A program made the translations under genes and the position numbers. Under the pieces are notes generated by a model, which saw only the letters and a program-made list of their open reading frames with translations, did no database searches and had not been told where the DNA came from. Positions 48,851-62,362 of a stretch of 64,000 bases of DNA are shown piece after piece (the stretch's first letter is position 1; every line of letters starts with the position of its first letter). Source of the stretch: Micropterus salmoides (lineage: Eukaryota; Chordata; Actinopteri; Centrarchiformes; Centrarchidae); the NCBI RefSeq assembly GCF_014851395.1, contig NW_024041150.1, forward strand, positions 1,984,001-2,048,000, given 5' to 3'.

Positions 48851-51800
48851 CCCCTCCGTCTCAGTCAACATGAGAGATGTTAAATTCTTGTGCAATATCA
48901 ACAATCTCTCCAGTTGTACAGTACCATTAGTCTATTAGGTATACTGGCCAAACAACATCAAAGTAATGTCATGTAGATTTAGCTGGTTTTGAACACGTTC
49001 TATATACGGACATCTAGCATTAAACAGTGCACACATAAAGACAAAATGGCTAGTTGAACTAATCTTTCTCTTTAGACATTATTTAACGTGTCCAAATCCA
49101 TTGCACTCATCAAAGATGTTTTCCACCAGCCTGCCATAACACAGTCTTGTGTCATACTACAGTCAAATTAAAAATTAATAGTCACAGTAAAAAGTCACAG
49201 TAGCATTCAACAAAGTAGGGCAGAGGAGTGAGAAATGAGAAATATTTGCAATAATTCAGTGTCACCTCAATGCAGACACAGATTTGGTGCAAAAGCACAG
49301 GGATGTAAAGATACACTGAAACATTTTGTTATTGCACCCACATGCTCCCAGTTGAAGGGAGAGTGAGTAATTCTGCAGCAGGATTGTTGATATTTGAATT
49401 TACGTACCTCAGAAGCTCCGCTCTCCAAATTTCAAATCTCTGAGGTTTCTCCAGGGTTTAATCGTCTTCGCCTTGACATGGTCATATAACTATTTTCTCT
49501 GTTTATACTCTTCTGTCTCCTGTCTATACTATGATATTTTCCTCTTTGGCTGTTTTATTGGCCACTCTTCTTCTTCGCAGTGCCTGGAGTCCAGCACGTA
49601 TGAATACGCCGGTGTATAGAACTCTCCCACTGCCCCCCTCCCTTCATCACTGTTGCAGATTCGCTAGAACAATGTTGTGTGGCAAGGTCCACACCACTGT
49701 CTTTGTTTTCAATTTACACACCAAGGCCTGTGTAGGAAAACCGCAGAAGTCTTTCATTTGTCAACAAAACACAAAGGCATTCAAATGGAAATATCCCAGA
49801 TTGTCATTTGTCCTGTAATTGAACATCCATATTACAGCTCCCCAGTGTTCACTAAGAAAATAATCAACCGGTTTCGTCTAGTCACAGTCATTACAAGATG
49901 AAAAAAAGTTAAGGAGCTGTTAAATGGTTTCAGTTTACTGTATTAACCATCCTCTCTAGCCCCACCTGCAGTTCACATCCTGATTAGAATGAGTGACTTG
50001 TGCTGAGATAATTATCATCCGATCTAATTGGAGCTGTGCTGACGCTTCACATGTGGTTCATTATTTGAAGTGAGAAGCCAACTTTGTGTCCCTGCGTCCT
50101 CACTGACAGCTCCTGCCTGTCCATCTTCCTGTGTGTTTCTCTCAGGGCACCGAGCCAGGAGAGTGTCGCCCAGCTGTCTGAGTGTGGGAGGGTGTGTGTA
50201 CGAGTGTGCGTATGCAAGTGGTTTGCATGTGTTGCAGTTAGTGTGTGTTTGTGAAACAGAGAGAGCCGGAGAGCGAGAGCGGGCGTTGGACATCAGTCAC
50301 TGCTGACAAGTGGCGGATGGAGTGCTGACAGCTCATGAGTCTGATGTGTTCATCTCCACAGTAATGAAGCACATCTGAACTAGATGCCACAATTGGCTTC
50401 TAACAAGATAAAAACTGTAATATTTTTTAACAAAAAACCCACAATTAATAATAATGATAATGATGAAAAAGTTACATAATTTTGCAGCTAACCATTGGAG
50501 CACAGAATCATTTCAGACATTCCCCCAAGTCATTAGCTGTTTCATTCACGTGTCGCTCTCAGTTGCTCATACTGTAGCTGTCATACTTGTACAGGTACAG
50601 AGCAGCCTTGAAAGGCACCACATACTTGTACATTTCATGTCCATAGCATACACGGTTCATGCACTATACAGACAGAGGAAGTTGTCAAAGTAAGGTAGCA
50701 AAGATGTGCTGATCAGAGGGTTGTGGTATAAATTCTGCTTTTTGTCGACTTGCATTGAGCAGCATCATCCTTGATGACATGCATCTCAACACCAACAGGT
50801 TGGATGATTATGCATTGCACGATTTACTTCCAGAAAAACATGTAGTGCCAGTTCAAGCAGTTTGTCATACATTGTGAGGCAGGGTGGTGGATGAAAAAAT
50901 AACACATCTGACTTTCAGACCAGAGTTCCAGATAATTAATGCGGTTTGATGTGATATCCACAATCATTCCCTAACCTTTAACATACCAGATCAGTACACT
51001 AGTGACCATGTACACATGGTGTCAATAGTATAGTTTATATATATATAAACAAACTGTCCACTGTCAGCATTGTGTTTGGTGATAGAGTTGGTGTAACAAA
51101 TGATACCTTCCTTGACATTAGTATGTCTAACTGAACTGCTGTTTGCACTGCTGATTCACAGCAAGATCCTGAGTTTGAAATGAACCAAACATGTCAACGT
51201 TAGCTCCTTTCTGTGTGGATTTGTGTGTTTGTGGGTTTTCTATGGGTGCCCTTCTTTCCTCCCACATTACAAACACATGCAGATTAGCTGAACTGGAAAC
51301 TCTAAACTGCCTGATGTGTTAATCTGAGTCTGAATGTGTTTTCATGCGCCTCTCGTCAAGTCCATGCTGGGACATGTGTCGGTTTCCAGCAACCCAAGAT
51401 CTAGAAAAAGAATGGTGACTTGTTAGGTTTACTTGCCTCTCAGTTCCTATTGTTTCCTTTTATTAACACATTCTCTACATCACTGTCACATGGCATCTTC
51501 CACAGTTCTTTGTCTTTATTTACTTGATGCAAACTACTGTTTTTCTATGCCATAGAGTGTACTACACCTAGGCTGGGCTCATTTTACACGGACAGCTACT
51601 GTTTATCTAACTACTTTGCAAGCTGACTGCTCAATAATGGCTGAATCTGTGAGGAAAACCTGAGTACTGGAGAAGGACCACTCCCCTACGGAATGTGTTC
51701 TCTACCAGACTTGGGTTGTTTTTAGCTGCAGGTCTGTTGTCTGTGCTGATCCTCACAGTAATCTATACCTGCTAACAGCCAAATGTGTTACATTTTTCTA

Positions 51801-54800
51801 GGCAGTGATTCGAGGCAGATCACAGAGATTTTTTTCTAGCATGAATGGCCATCTGGTATTACACACAAAAGGTCTTTTCTGATAATTTTTGTGTCACAGT
51901 GATATTAATTCTGCCTGGATCATCCACGTCTGGCTTTCACACACCAACTCTGTGAAAATAAAATAGTATTGACTGAATATAGTATTGATTTTTTTATTAC
52001 ATGAATTCCAATATGAGAAGCTCAGATGTTCAATGAACTACTCCTGTCTGAATAAAGTCAGAGGGCATAAAAATGACTTCCTTCTTTAGCTAAACAACTG
52101 CAGGACATTCTGTTACATTGTCAGACTAATTGGATGTGCTAACTCAGTAACTAGCTAGTTACTGTGACAAGCAGCAGACATTAAACCCTCATATCCCATA
52201 AATACATGTGCCAACGCTGCAGCTAGCAATTTAGTTTCTAGTGAGCAAACCATATTGTATCAGACTACGCTCGGCTCCTTGCAAACAGCTGACACTGCTA
52301 ACCGCCTGAGCCCATTTCTATAAACAGCATCAGAACCTCACAATTCATCACTCGACACCAAATCAACTCCAGCTGGGTTTAATGTAAATATAAATGAACT
52401 GAGTGGGCAGAGAGGAGAAGACGGAGGGAGAAAGAAGAGACATCTGACTGTTTGATCACTTCTTTCTCACATTTTGCTCTTTACTCAAACCTCACATTTC
52501 CATCTTCCTCTCTCTTTCTACTCCTTGTCCTCCTGCATTGCTTATAGGATGGTTCTACAGTACTTTAGAATCAGTACTTTATTATATTTACCTTCTAATC
52601 CTGAGTCATTTAGCCAGTAAAGAAAAAGCTAGGGAGTCCACCTGTCATCAGTAGATCTGTATCTCTTTCATAAACACAGACAGACAACCCACCAGTTCGC
52701 CAGGCTTGTCACAGAAAGTCTCTCCAAGACAGCTGTCAGTACAATCTCGATGTCAGAGAGAAAAGGCAAGAGACACAGCAGGAGTGAACAGGTAAGAACA
52801 AGCAAAGAACATTAGTGATGAGATGATTATCTCATTAACAAAAAACGTATCTTCAATGATTTGTTAATCTTCACAGGAAGATGCCAAATATTTGCTAGTT
52901 CGAGCTTGAGGGGGTTCCCTGTTTTTCTGTTTCACGTTACATTTTAGGTTGTATAACTGAATTGTGAACTGTCTGTTGGACCATGGGCTCTGAGGTTATT
53001 TGCATCATCTGCCATTTTATAGATCAAAAGAGTAATTGATATGTCCAGAACATTATTGATAAATGATGAAAATATACATATTATATATATATATTTGCTG
53101 GAGAAAAAAAGACATAAAAGGGAGGCAATAAAACATGGCAAGAATAGAGTGATATGGTGAAACATGTTGACAGAATAGTGAATACTGATACTGTCTAGAC
53201 ACACACGCACAAACACATGCTTGATGTTAGGCTCCAAAAGAGAAATGATGTAACCATCTGCCCCAAGGACAGAGCTGAGAGGACCAGCGTCTAGCATATG
53301 ACATCAAGCTTAGCAGTTTCTATGCATTCATGTGTGCATGTATGTGTGAGTGATTGAGGTGTGTTTTAAATCAAGGTTAGAGTGACCTTCTGGAAAGCTT
53401 CCTGTTTCTTCTGGAACCCTCCTGTGTGGTAACATAATAAGTAATGCGCGGTACAACGGCTCTGATTTCCTGGGAAATAGCCTCCTACATCTTTAAACTC
53501 ACGTCATTGAGGCCTCCAATTGCTGTTACTTAGCATAATAAGATACAGTGCAATGGCAGCATCCCAAAATAAACAAACACAACACAGGAAAAGATTTTTG
53601 ACTGAGCTTAATACCCTAAATCCTCCCTAACTCTAATGTTTCCAGTATTCCACTGACACTGAAGTTACCGTCTCAACTGTCTTCTCTGTGCTTCTTTGTT
53701 CCATTTCCTCCAGCACTGTCAGCTCCAAGGCCTCCACCAGAAAAGCCAGCTCCACGCAGCCTCCCAGAGAGAAGCTGGCAACAATCTTTGAAGCTAAAAA
53801 TAACAGCAGCAAAATGCAGCGAGCTCGGGATAATCAGAACCCACGCCCATATGCAGGCCTGCTTGCTTGCAGGGCCGCCTGCTAAACTGCTGAGTGGCAA
53901 AAGACCACAATCACACTGGGATCAATATCTCTTATAGGGCAGAGGATGGCTGAAGTGGCTCATATAATGTGCATGAAAAATGTGCCAACAGACGCCTCCA
54001 CACCCACATACAAAGAATCGTTTTCTTTAACTAACCAAGAGGGAGGATCTCTTGCTGGTACTGATGTCAAAATTAATGGCCAGGAAAATGGATTTATTAG
54101 ATTAGCTTCAGGCGCTCTTTAGTCAGGCCTTCATTTCAAAAGACAATTTACACAAACAGTAGTTTTAAAACACTAGAGTCAGTGGGACAAATCCTTTAAT
54201 TAACATTATTATTCTAAAAAAAAGTCATATATTGATACTTTTTTTATGTCCAGAATTTCTTCTCTTCAGTAAATGCATTTAATGTATTTGCATTCTGTAG
54301 TGGCCTATATAGTTGTTTTTAATTGTTTCTGGCAGCATCCACCTTCCCCTTGTGGGATTCAAATTGTGTTAGCGCACAAGGTATTCACAGGAAACAACAT
54401 TATGCACTTACCAGTGCATGTGTGCATTTCACGTAAAGATGCAAGATTTGTTGACGGTCTTTAGTCATTTAAGTTGGACTCCTTCTGTTGCAATTTGAAG
54501 TATTCATTGTGTGTTTTGCTGTAATTGTAACACTTTAATTTCAATTTAAAAGAAACTCATGTACCTGTACTTTTAAAACCTACAAGGTGTTACCACCAGT
54601 AATCTCAGGTTTTTCACTTTTTAACTTTTCTATATTTTACTGGGTGGTTTAGTGTGTAGAGAAATTTGCAAGGGTAAAAAGGACTATATTTCCCTCTGAA
54701 AAACCAGTATCATATATTCATATAGACATTATATTATTATGTAAATTACTTTATATAGTAATGTAACTTTTCACAACTACAAAAGATCATTTGAATTCTG

Positions 54801-55294
54801 AATGAACAGGTTTGAAGGCAACCACTGCAATCATTTAACAGGGAGTATTCATTTCACTTTTAATCATTTTTTGAATTGATAAAAATGCAAACGTTCTTCT
54901 CTGGAAAAAATAAGTTTTGAGAGTTTAATGACACTCCACCAAGTCCAGTCAACATCAGCAGCAGGAGTACCGGTAACATGAATCAGAGAAGCTGACCTTG
55001 AGAGACAGGCAAAGAGAGACACGAGGACAGAGAGAGGAAAGAGAGAGGAATGGCACGGTCGAGGAGGAAAAAATTCAATTATACAGCTCAGCCACTGAAA
55101 GAAACCATCTAAGACTAGAACTGGTCTAGGCCAGAATTGTTGGGTTCCCCACTAGCTCTGTGTGCATTGAGGTTAAAACTGGTAGAGGTCAAACTGTGTC
55201 ACGTGGCTTATGTGTCCTAAAGATGTCAATTGACAAATGTTGGTATATTACTAAATCTGTTATTTTGTTTTTGTTGTCCTTTATTAGTAAAATT
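48851..55294. other. Unique intronic sequence
   Basis: No gene recognised. GC-balanced stretches at about 50020-50330 and 53650-53890 have short open frames that match nothing I know. A segment at about 54020-54130 (with ATTAATGGCCAGG and GGATTTATTAGATTAGC) looks repeat-free and may be conserved non-coding DNA. A short AT run lies at about 53080-53095. Confidence 0.45.
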
Positions 55295-55350
55295 ACTGCG
55301 ATGGACTGGCGACCTGACAAGGGTCCGATATACGCTGGGATACCTCTCTT
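55295..55350 (+). repeat. Degenerate copy of the 2.3-kb-type dispersed repeat
   Basis: CTGCGATGGACTGGCGACCT followed by GGGTCCGATATACGCTGGGA matches the first half of the repeat at 2286-2412 with a deletion. Only about 55 bases are recognisable. Confidence 0.55.
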
Positions 55351-56828
55351 CTGAAATAACTACAGAGGAACAAGCTCCAGCACTAGCTGTTGGCTATGGT
55401 TGAACTCATAACAAGTCTGATATTTATTTGCTTACTGTGTTAAATGGTTTGCTGCTGTAGGCCTGCTGACAGATTTATTAAGAGAAAGAGCCAAAGGTGG
55501 GATGTGGGAGAAGGGGGTGTGGATTATTGCCTCTCTAGGGAAACCTCTCTTATTTAATAAGCCACAAAAATCAATATGTGTTTCTTATATGCTCTCTGAT
55601 GTATTTTATAAAATTTGGAAACAAAACATTAGGTTTTAGGCTTAATTTACATCCTGCTTTATGAAATCAAGCATTGTAATCCTGGGCAGGAAACCTATTG
55701 TGATGCAAAATAGCAAAGATTATGTTAGTGGAGGAAGAGAGTGTCCGAGCAAGAGAACAGATGAGTAAATATCAGATTGGCTTTTACTTGTTGCTGTGAG
55801 CTAAAAGAGCTGAAAGAGCTGAAGGGATGCAGGACTGGGCTTCTTGTTGTTGCACTAGTAATAACTAAGTAATAACTATTTAGCTGGCTTGCTGTGTCTT
55901 GTGTTGTTGTACTTGCTTGATGTTTGCCTGTGTTAGCAAAGTCGACCCGAGCAAAGCGTGCAAGCGGGGCAAAATAACTGGGCTTAGAAGCCTCTATGGA
56001 CATAACCTTAGCTAATGGCAGAGGCATAGAGACCAAAGAGAACATTGTTGAAGTATAGTTAACTAAGTTAAAAAGTGAGTGACCAAGCAAGAGACTGCTG
56101 GAATTTGGCGAGAGCTTTGTGAAATAGAAGGCTGCAAGACAGGGGGCACGAGAGACTAAGTGAGAGAAGGGAAGCAGATGGAAAATTTCAACCCTGGCAG
56201 TCATAAATCAGTCTTCTTAAAATTTTCAGAAAGGCACCCTGAACACCTTCATTCACTGAAGTAAGTATGTATGTACGGGGAAATTGCTAAGTGTGGGATA
56301 ATTCGTCAAAGGGCCATCTTCAATTATTAACACTTTCTTCTACATATTGAACATGTTTCTCTTTCACATCATTAATATTTCATCATTTTCCCCCCTGCAA
56401 GACATTTCATCATCATGAATCAAAGTGACATTAAGATTTAATCGCACAGCATCTCCGCTAAATTAAAACTATAATCAGTATGGTATGACAGGTTTTAGAT
56501 GCATTTGGTTAGTGGTCAGGCACAGCAGTCTCAACAACTACATCAGAGATAAACTGACTGAAGACTAAAAAATGCGTTTATCTTTTAGCATAAACTATAA
56601 ATTATAAATTGTCTTGGAACTGAAATGAAGTGCAACACAAGGAAAGCATTTGCAATTGTCATTAAGATGCATGTTCTAAAATATTTATCAGGCTCTAATC
56701 TTGGACTGATCATCCTGGTAGGGGTCCAAATTTAACATAAATTGATCAATCACAACTTTATTTAGGAATGTGCATCATGCAAGCCTAGAATAAACCTCAA
56801 TAAAACATTGTAGATTGATAATATTTAA
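55351..56828. other. Intronic sequence with an unexplained 159-codon frame
   Basis: A minus-strand frame at 55725-56204 encodes 159 residues from an ATG. It is rich in Ser, Leu, Thr and Phe with a SSFSSFSS run near its end. I recognise no domain, signal or homologue. It is the longest open frame in the window apart from the nrg3 exon. No splice sites, promoter or polyadenylation signal support it, so it is described rather than called as a gene. It is followed only by AT-rich sequence. Confidence 0.25.
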
Positions 56829-56880
56829 TCCCCGTGACCCTGTACGTCGGCTAAGCAGTTGACGATGGATGTATGGATGG
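56829..56880 (+). repeat. 3' end copy of the 2.3-kb-type dispersed repeat
   Basis: CCCCGTGACCCTGTACGTCG and AAGCAGTTGACGATGGATG, ending in GTATGGATGG, match the last third of the repeat at 2286-2412, including the GATG tail. Confidence 0.55.
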
Positions 56881-59800
56881 TAATACTAATGCAGAATACA
56901 CTGTTCTTGATACTGTACACACTGACTTTGTGGGGCCACTGTGGGTCTTGGGCCCAGGGCAGTTGCCCCTCCCAAATTACAAAGACAAATCAACTGAAGA
57001 CAGATGCTTTTTTTCTCTTGTTGGTTATATTTATGAATAAAAGGCTTGTACGATGGACACTTAAGTGACTCTGATCAACACAGTCATGCCTTCTTTCATG
57101 ATCATGTCTTAATGTGAATTAAATAATCATGTAATGATACAGACCCAGCATATAGTATACCCTCTCAAGCAGCCACAGTACAGACTGTGATGAGTGAAAA
57201 AACCCAGATCGATCTTTAGAAAATATGAGAGGACAAGACAATATTCACAATATGGAAATCAAGTGCTACAATTTAAATATGTCATACTTTAGTTATCATT
57301 TCACATTTCCACATATTTCTTCCACCAAAAGCTGTAATTTTGTCCTATAAAGTTCTTTTAGCTGCAAGGAAGCAATCAGACTTCACAGATGGTGCTGGTT
57401 TCAGTTCTCATTCACACAAGAGGTCACGGCTGGGTCATACACATTGAATACATATAGACACACTAGACCAGGGCCGGACATTTCCCTGAGCTATTATTCT
57501 CCTTATGTATGTACACTTTATAGGTATGTTTATTTTGCTGCATTGCATAATTATAAACTAAAGCAAAAAAATAAATAGGCCTTCTTTAAGTAATTAGGCC
57601 AAGTCCTTAAATTCATTTTCTGTGCAACACAAGCTGTGATATGGCCCCAAAAGCAAACACAGCTCACACAGAACTAATCCAAGTGTAAAGATTGTGAGCT
57701 CTACATTCGTGTTTAAAACCTAGAATCTGGTTTAAAATCTCTCCATGTAAGATGAGTAGTGCAACACAAACATTTACACTGATGCCCTCGGGATTGGCCA
57801 GTGGTGATGGAAGTTATTTTTGGTTAATTTGGGGGCATTTTCTGTGTGGTAGATGAACTGAAATGACAAAATTAAGAATATACAGATGTACTTTCAAGAC
57901 ACATTTCCAACAAAACACATGTAGAGGCACCTGACAGATTCTCATCAACAATTATGGGTGTAATTCCAATAATTTCCACCAAAAGTGACTGGATGGAGGA
58001 GAACGAGACAGACTTCTGATATTAGGAATGAACGAAAATGTCATCCAACGTGTCAGAGTGGGTCATAAACAAGGCTTTGTTTGATAATGCATATCAAGGC
58101 CTCAAAAGGCATCTTAAGAGTCACAGGAAAAAACAACACATACTCAGCACTTTTCATTCCAGATGCCCCATGTCTGTTTAATCAAGCCAATTTAGAGTGA
58201 TATCAGCCTCAAAATCGTCATGGCTTTCAGCAGATTTTAGTCGTATGCTGAGCATAAAGAATAACTTTCTCATAAAGGGTTTTGTCTGAGGCAAAGCACA
58301 GATTTTTGCCAACGGTGTTGAGAAACGTTTGATCAAATGTTAAGTTTTTGTTGTTCAAATATGGATTTACTCATGTAATCAAAAACGTGTTTTGCTGGAA
58401 ATTACATATTTAAACACTCAGTATAGTAGTATAGTGAGTATAACGGTTTAGGCATCACCTGGTAACATAAAAACATCCTGCCACAGACTATCAAAACAAT
58501 CCTTCAGTAGTCAGGCTGCTTGTAAGCTCATGGAGAGTGTGTGTGACTGATAGGTGGGCTAATGTAATTCTGTTGCTTCCACAGTCATAGTGATGGGCTG
58601 TTAATCTGGATTTAGGTTTCAGGGCCACTGTCTGAATGAAACCTAATCCCACTGAGTGGCTCATCATGGAGACAAAGACCTCAGACTGCGGCAGAACATT
58701 TTCTGAAGTTCAGATCTGACAATCGCAGTATAATCTACAATCAGAGACCAGAATCCACTGACCATCTCAGTTTTTTATTATTGTGGCCATAAATAACAAA
58801 TACCGCCCCAGTACCTTGTTTTAATTAAGAATCCCTTTCTAGGGATTTACTCATCACTACATAGACTCATCTGGTCTTTACTAACATTAATAATTCCTTT
58901 GCCTAATGCCCTATTTAAATGACTGTTTGGACTTTCTGTTTGTTATAGCAACAACATATCAACATCTGATGGATCTTATCTGTGTAATAAATCCCATGCA
59001 GCATTTTACAAACAAGTAAACAAGTAACACTATTTCAGTTTATGTGAAGGATTACTGCTCACAACCTGTAATCTTAAAAGTAGTCTGGAATAAGTGCACA
59101 GATCTGAGGTTACTTTATCTAAGTGACATTATTGCTGACGCATCTTGACATTTTGCCCTGCAGTGCAGAGGTCACTTGGCTTCCTCTTAATGGTAGCATC
59201 TCTCCCGGGTCTCTGCTTCATTCTTCAGCTAATAGCATGGGAATAGAATAAGGTCCAACAGATTTAGATATGCCAATCATGCTTTGAAAGTGACATTTGC
59301 TAGAAGTAAGATGTCTCGACTATTATATCTTCCTAACAGTTGTCAGATCTTGACTTTTTGACAGTTAGACAAGATAGATTGTCGCCAAATACCACCAAAG
59401 CTACACTGCCCAAGGGCTTCTGGAGATAAAAGCCCTGTTTATTTTCTGCATAGAAAATAACAGTTGACTAGCAGTTGGAACACTTCCAAGGCTTGGATGG
59501 CTATGAAGAGGGTGAGTTATCAGTGCAAAAGATTATAAACTGTGTTAGGAAATATGTGGCTTTTTAATAAAAAGTCAAAAGTACAGGTCTGTGGACATAA
59601 ACATAAGGGCAGATAACTCCCAATTTCATTAAGAAGCATCCAGTCACCAAGCTTAAAATTCAGTTGAGTGTGCTGCTAATGGCAAGTTAAAGATAAAGAT
59701 TATGTTTAGAGACAAGATAATATAGTACACACAGAGCTTTAAATGAATTTACTTTGGCATCCTGGATGAAATTTGGATGACATCTGCTACTATAACGTGT

Positions 59801-62356
59801 TGTTTTGCTCTCGGCTGAGATTTGCATCTATTACTGACTTCCTATCCACAACAACAAAAGTAGTCATAGGTATCAAAGTATTTGCAGCCATTTGCTATAC
59901 CAAACATAATTTCTCAGAAATTAAGATGAAATAATGAAAATTAATGTCCATTACAACCTATAGTATAAGTATCTACGAGCCTCCTATTTTTCAAAGAACA
60001 CTGAGGACATAACTTTCAAATGAGAATTTACACTAGAAAAAAATACCAGTGTCTCATCCCTCATTGCAACTCTGTAGGTCGAAGCAAACCAGAGAACACC
60101 ATAACCCAGTGTCAGATAAAATCTATGTCTGTTTTCAGACCCACAAAGACAGGGACAGCATCAATAAGAGTACACAGTTGGCCTACTATACTTCAATTAA
60201 TTGAATTTTCTGAGCACAAGCCAACACAGGCAATTCAGTAATACCACATAACACATTCACACATAATGGATAGTTAATGTGAAAATGATGGCCTTTTTAC
60301 ATCAAAGCAGCATGTGGGTGGTAGAATAGAGAGGGTGGGAGGGTGAAGGCTGTTTAAGATTATTGAACGAGTCTGCGTATTCTGTAGTGGCAGAACTTTC
60401 TTAGGGAAGCTGTAAAAGGAGTGACATTTCCTGTGGATATCTATCAACAAGGCGTAATGGTTTTCATGAGCACTGGCTGGAGAAATTACAATCTTTTTTA
60501 ATGGTTAATTAATAAATGAAAGGATGATGATGAATGGCCCCCATTTTTCTCCTTGTAATGAAATGATACACATTTTTCCCCTATGTTTCTAATTATTGGC
60601 GGAGACATTCCCTGGTCTCTGGAGTAATCTGGGGACGTTTTCATTATCATGGACACAAAAGAAGTTGCTGCACCTTTGCATTTAAGCAGACAGAAGCCAC
60701 AGCAGGTGGAATTGGATGACTAAGTTTATCCCAAATGTTATATATGTGTATATCATACATTACAAGTGATTATATGATGAGAGCATGGCAACAATACTCG
60801 AGCTTCAATGCCATTACAGAGCCTTTAGCTAACTTACAACCTATGCATATATTCTATTTAATCAGTCCAGACCATGAAATTAAGTAGTGTGATATCAGTG
60901 CAATGTTAAATTAAACTGTAAGTAGAGATTGACAGTATGTGACATGCCTGTACCAGCTGTTCATCAAGTGCTTGCTTACTTTTGGGCTTTATTTTCACTC
61001 CACATATGGGAAAGAGCGTGAGGTCACTCTATTAAAAATATAACCCACTCTTGTCACTCTGAAACTGTCAGTGAACGTCTAAACCAGGATCAGAGACATG
61101 GACATCACAAGCAGAGGGATGTCCAGCCCACAATGTGACACCATTTTGAGAGCAGAGAGATTTATCATGGAGGAAGCTGTGTGTATAAAGTATGTGTATG
61201 TGATGTGTGTGTATGTGTGTCATTGATCGCTGCAAGAAAATCCCTGTAGCACTAATCAATAGCAAGTGTGCATAGCGTGACTTGAGTCAAGGGCAGAAAT
61301 GGCAAAAACTGAAGTAGAGGAATACGCATCCATTAACAGATGAAATAGTACACATTGCTGTGACTTGTGATCATACCAGATGCAACAAATAATCAGTTTA
61401 CCTGGGCATCCTACATTATGAGCATCAAGAACGTTTGAAGGTTTACAGGAGGAAAACAACACCTCAAACTTTGAAGCTTGGAGGTTTCAGCAAGTAAACA
61501 ACACCACTTAGTGTACATATGAGTGCATGCAGTCACCAATGAGTATACATTATTGAAATGGTTCAAAAAGTGTATATGACATGTGCATGAGCATTTCAAC
61601 CAAGGAATCTTCACTCCAGGTTAACCTTGCCTTTCTTTAGCCAAGTCAGTTTTAGTTTGCAACATTGCATAACTGCAGCCCATGTGTACTCAAAACAGGA
61701 TTTAAACTAACATTATATAAACAAATGCAAGCGAAACCTTCCTTATGCCTTATTCTTCCTCATCACAGAAATAATATCACCTTAATAATCACGTTGCACT
61801 AATCATATTGCACATTGTACCTATAAAAAATTACATGACCCATGCTTTGTACCGATAATGGTCTACTTTATGTGAACCTAACATACCTTACTCTTCCAAA
61901 TACCTTTCAAACTAAAGTTTTAACCCACTGTTTGTACCACAGTTTTAAAGTCATTCTAGACTTCACAGCTTGCACAGCACTGCTTTCTATGCCTTCAGCA
62001 CATGATACAGCAAATAATAGTTTAACCATCCACAGCAGAAAGATTGATTATTGAGTCCTGCAAGAGTTCAGATAGCCTTACTGTAGCAGTCTATGCTATT
62101 AATTGATCAATTCTCAACCGACAAGAGTGTCAATAATACAATATCTAAAACAGGATGGTAGTACATGTCAGTTTCAAGCCAAAAGGTCTCAAAGAAGTCA
62201 ACATTGTCAGAAATAAATCAAAGTTCAAATATCATTCTTGATGATAAAGAGTCAACCAATGAACAAACGTTTGACCCACAGCCAGTATGAAAAAGCGCCA
62301 GCAAAGATGTTGTACTCCTCCATTGATGTTCATGCCAAATAAAGTTGATAAACGTG
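56881..62356. other. Unique intronic sequence next to nrg3 exon 1
   Basis: No gene or clear transposon is recognised. A segment at about 60490-60720 is AT-rich but non-repetitive, with clustered homeodomain-like words (GGTTAATTAATAAATG, TCTAATTATTGG). It is a candidate for conserved regulatory sequence close to the first exon. The rest shows nothing. Confidence 0.45.
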
Positions 62357-62362
62357 ACTTAC
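62357..62362 (-). other. nrg3: Splice donor of nrg3 exon 1
   Basis: GTAAGT immediately follows the exon end (CAAAACAC on the minus strand), a full match to the vertebrate 5' splice-site consensus from +1 to +6. It falls just after the Thr-rich stalk, before the sequence becomes non-NRG3-like. Confidence 0.85.

Larger units (their letters stand above)
1..62362 (-). other. nrg3: nrg3 intron 1 (5' portion, runs off the window)
   Basis: Everything 3' of the nrg3 donor (in transcript sense) within the window is read as intron 1. The GTAAGT donor occupies 62357-62362 on the minus strand. No later nrg3 exon, such as the cysteine-rich EGF exon, was recognised by eye. Mammalian NRG3 is known for a very large first intron, so more than 62 kb here fits. 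The intron is AT-rich and carries many transposon remnants on both strands. That no other exon is present is an inference: short exons are easily missed without alignment. Confidence 0.75.

Noticed and set aside
53688..53885. Plus-strand frame after a TTTCCTCCAG acceptor-like site
   Set aside because: It runs into a stop with no donor and no recognisable protein; antisense to nrg3 without other gene signals.
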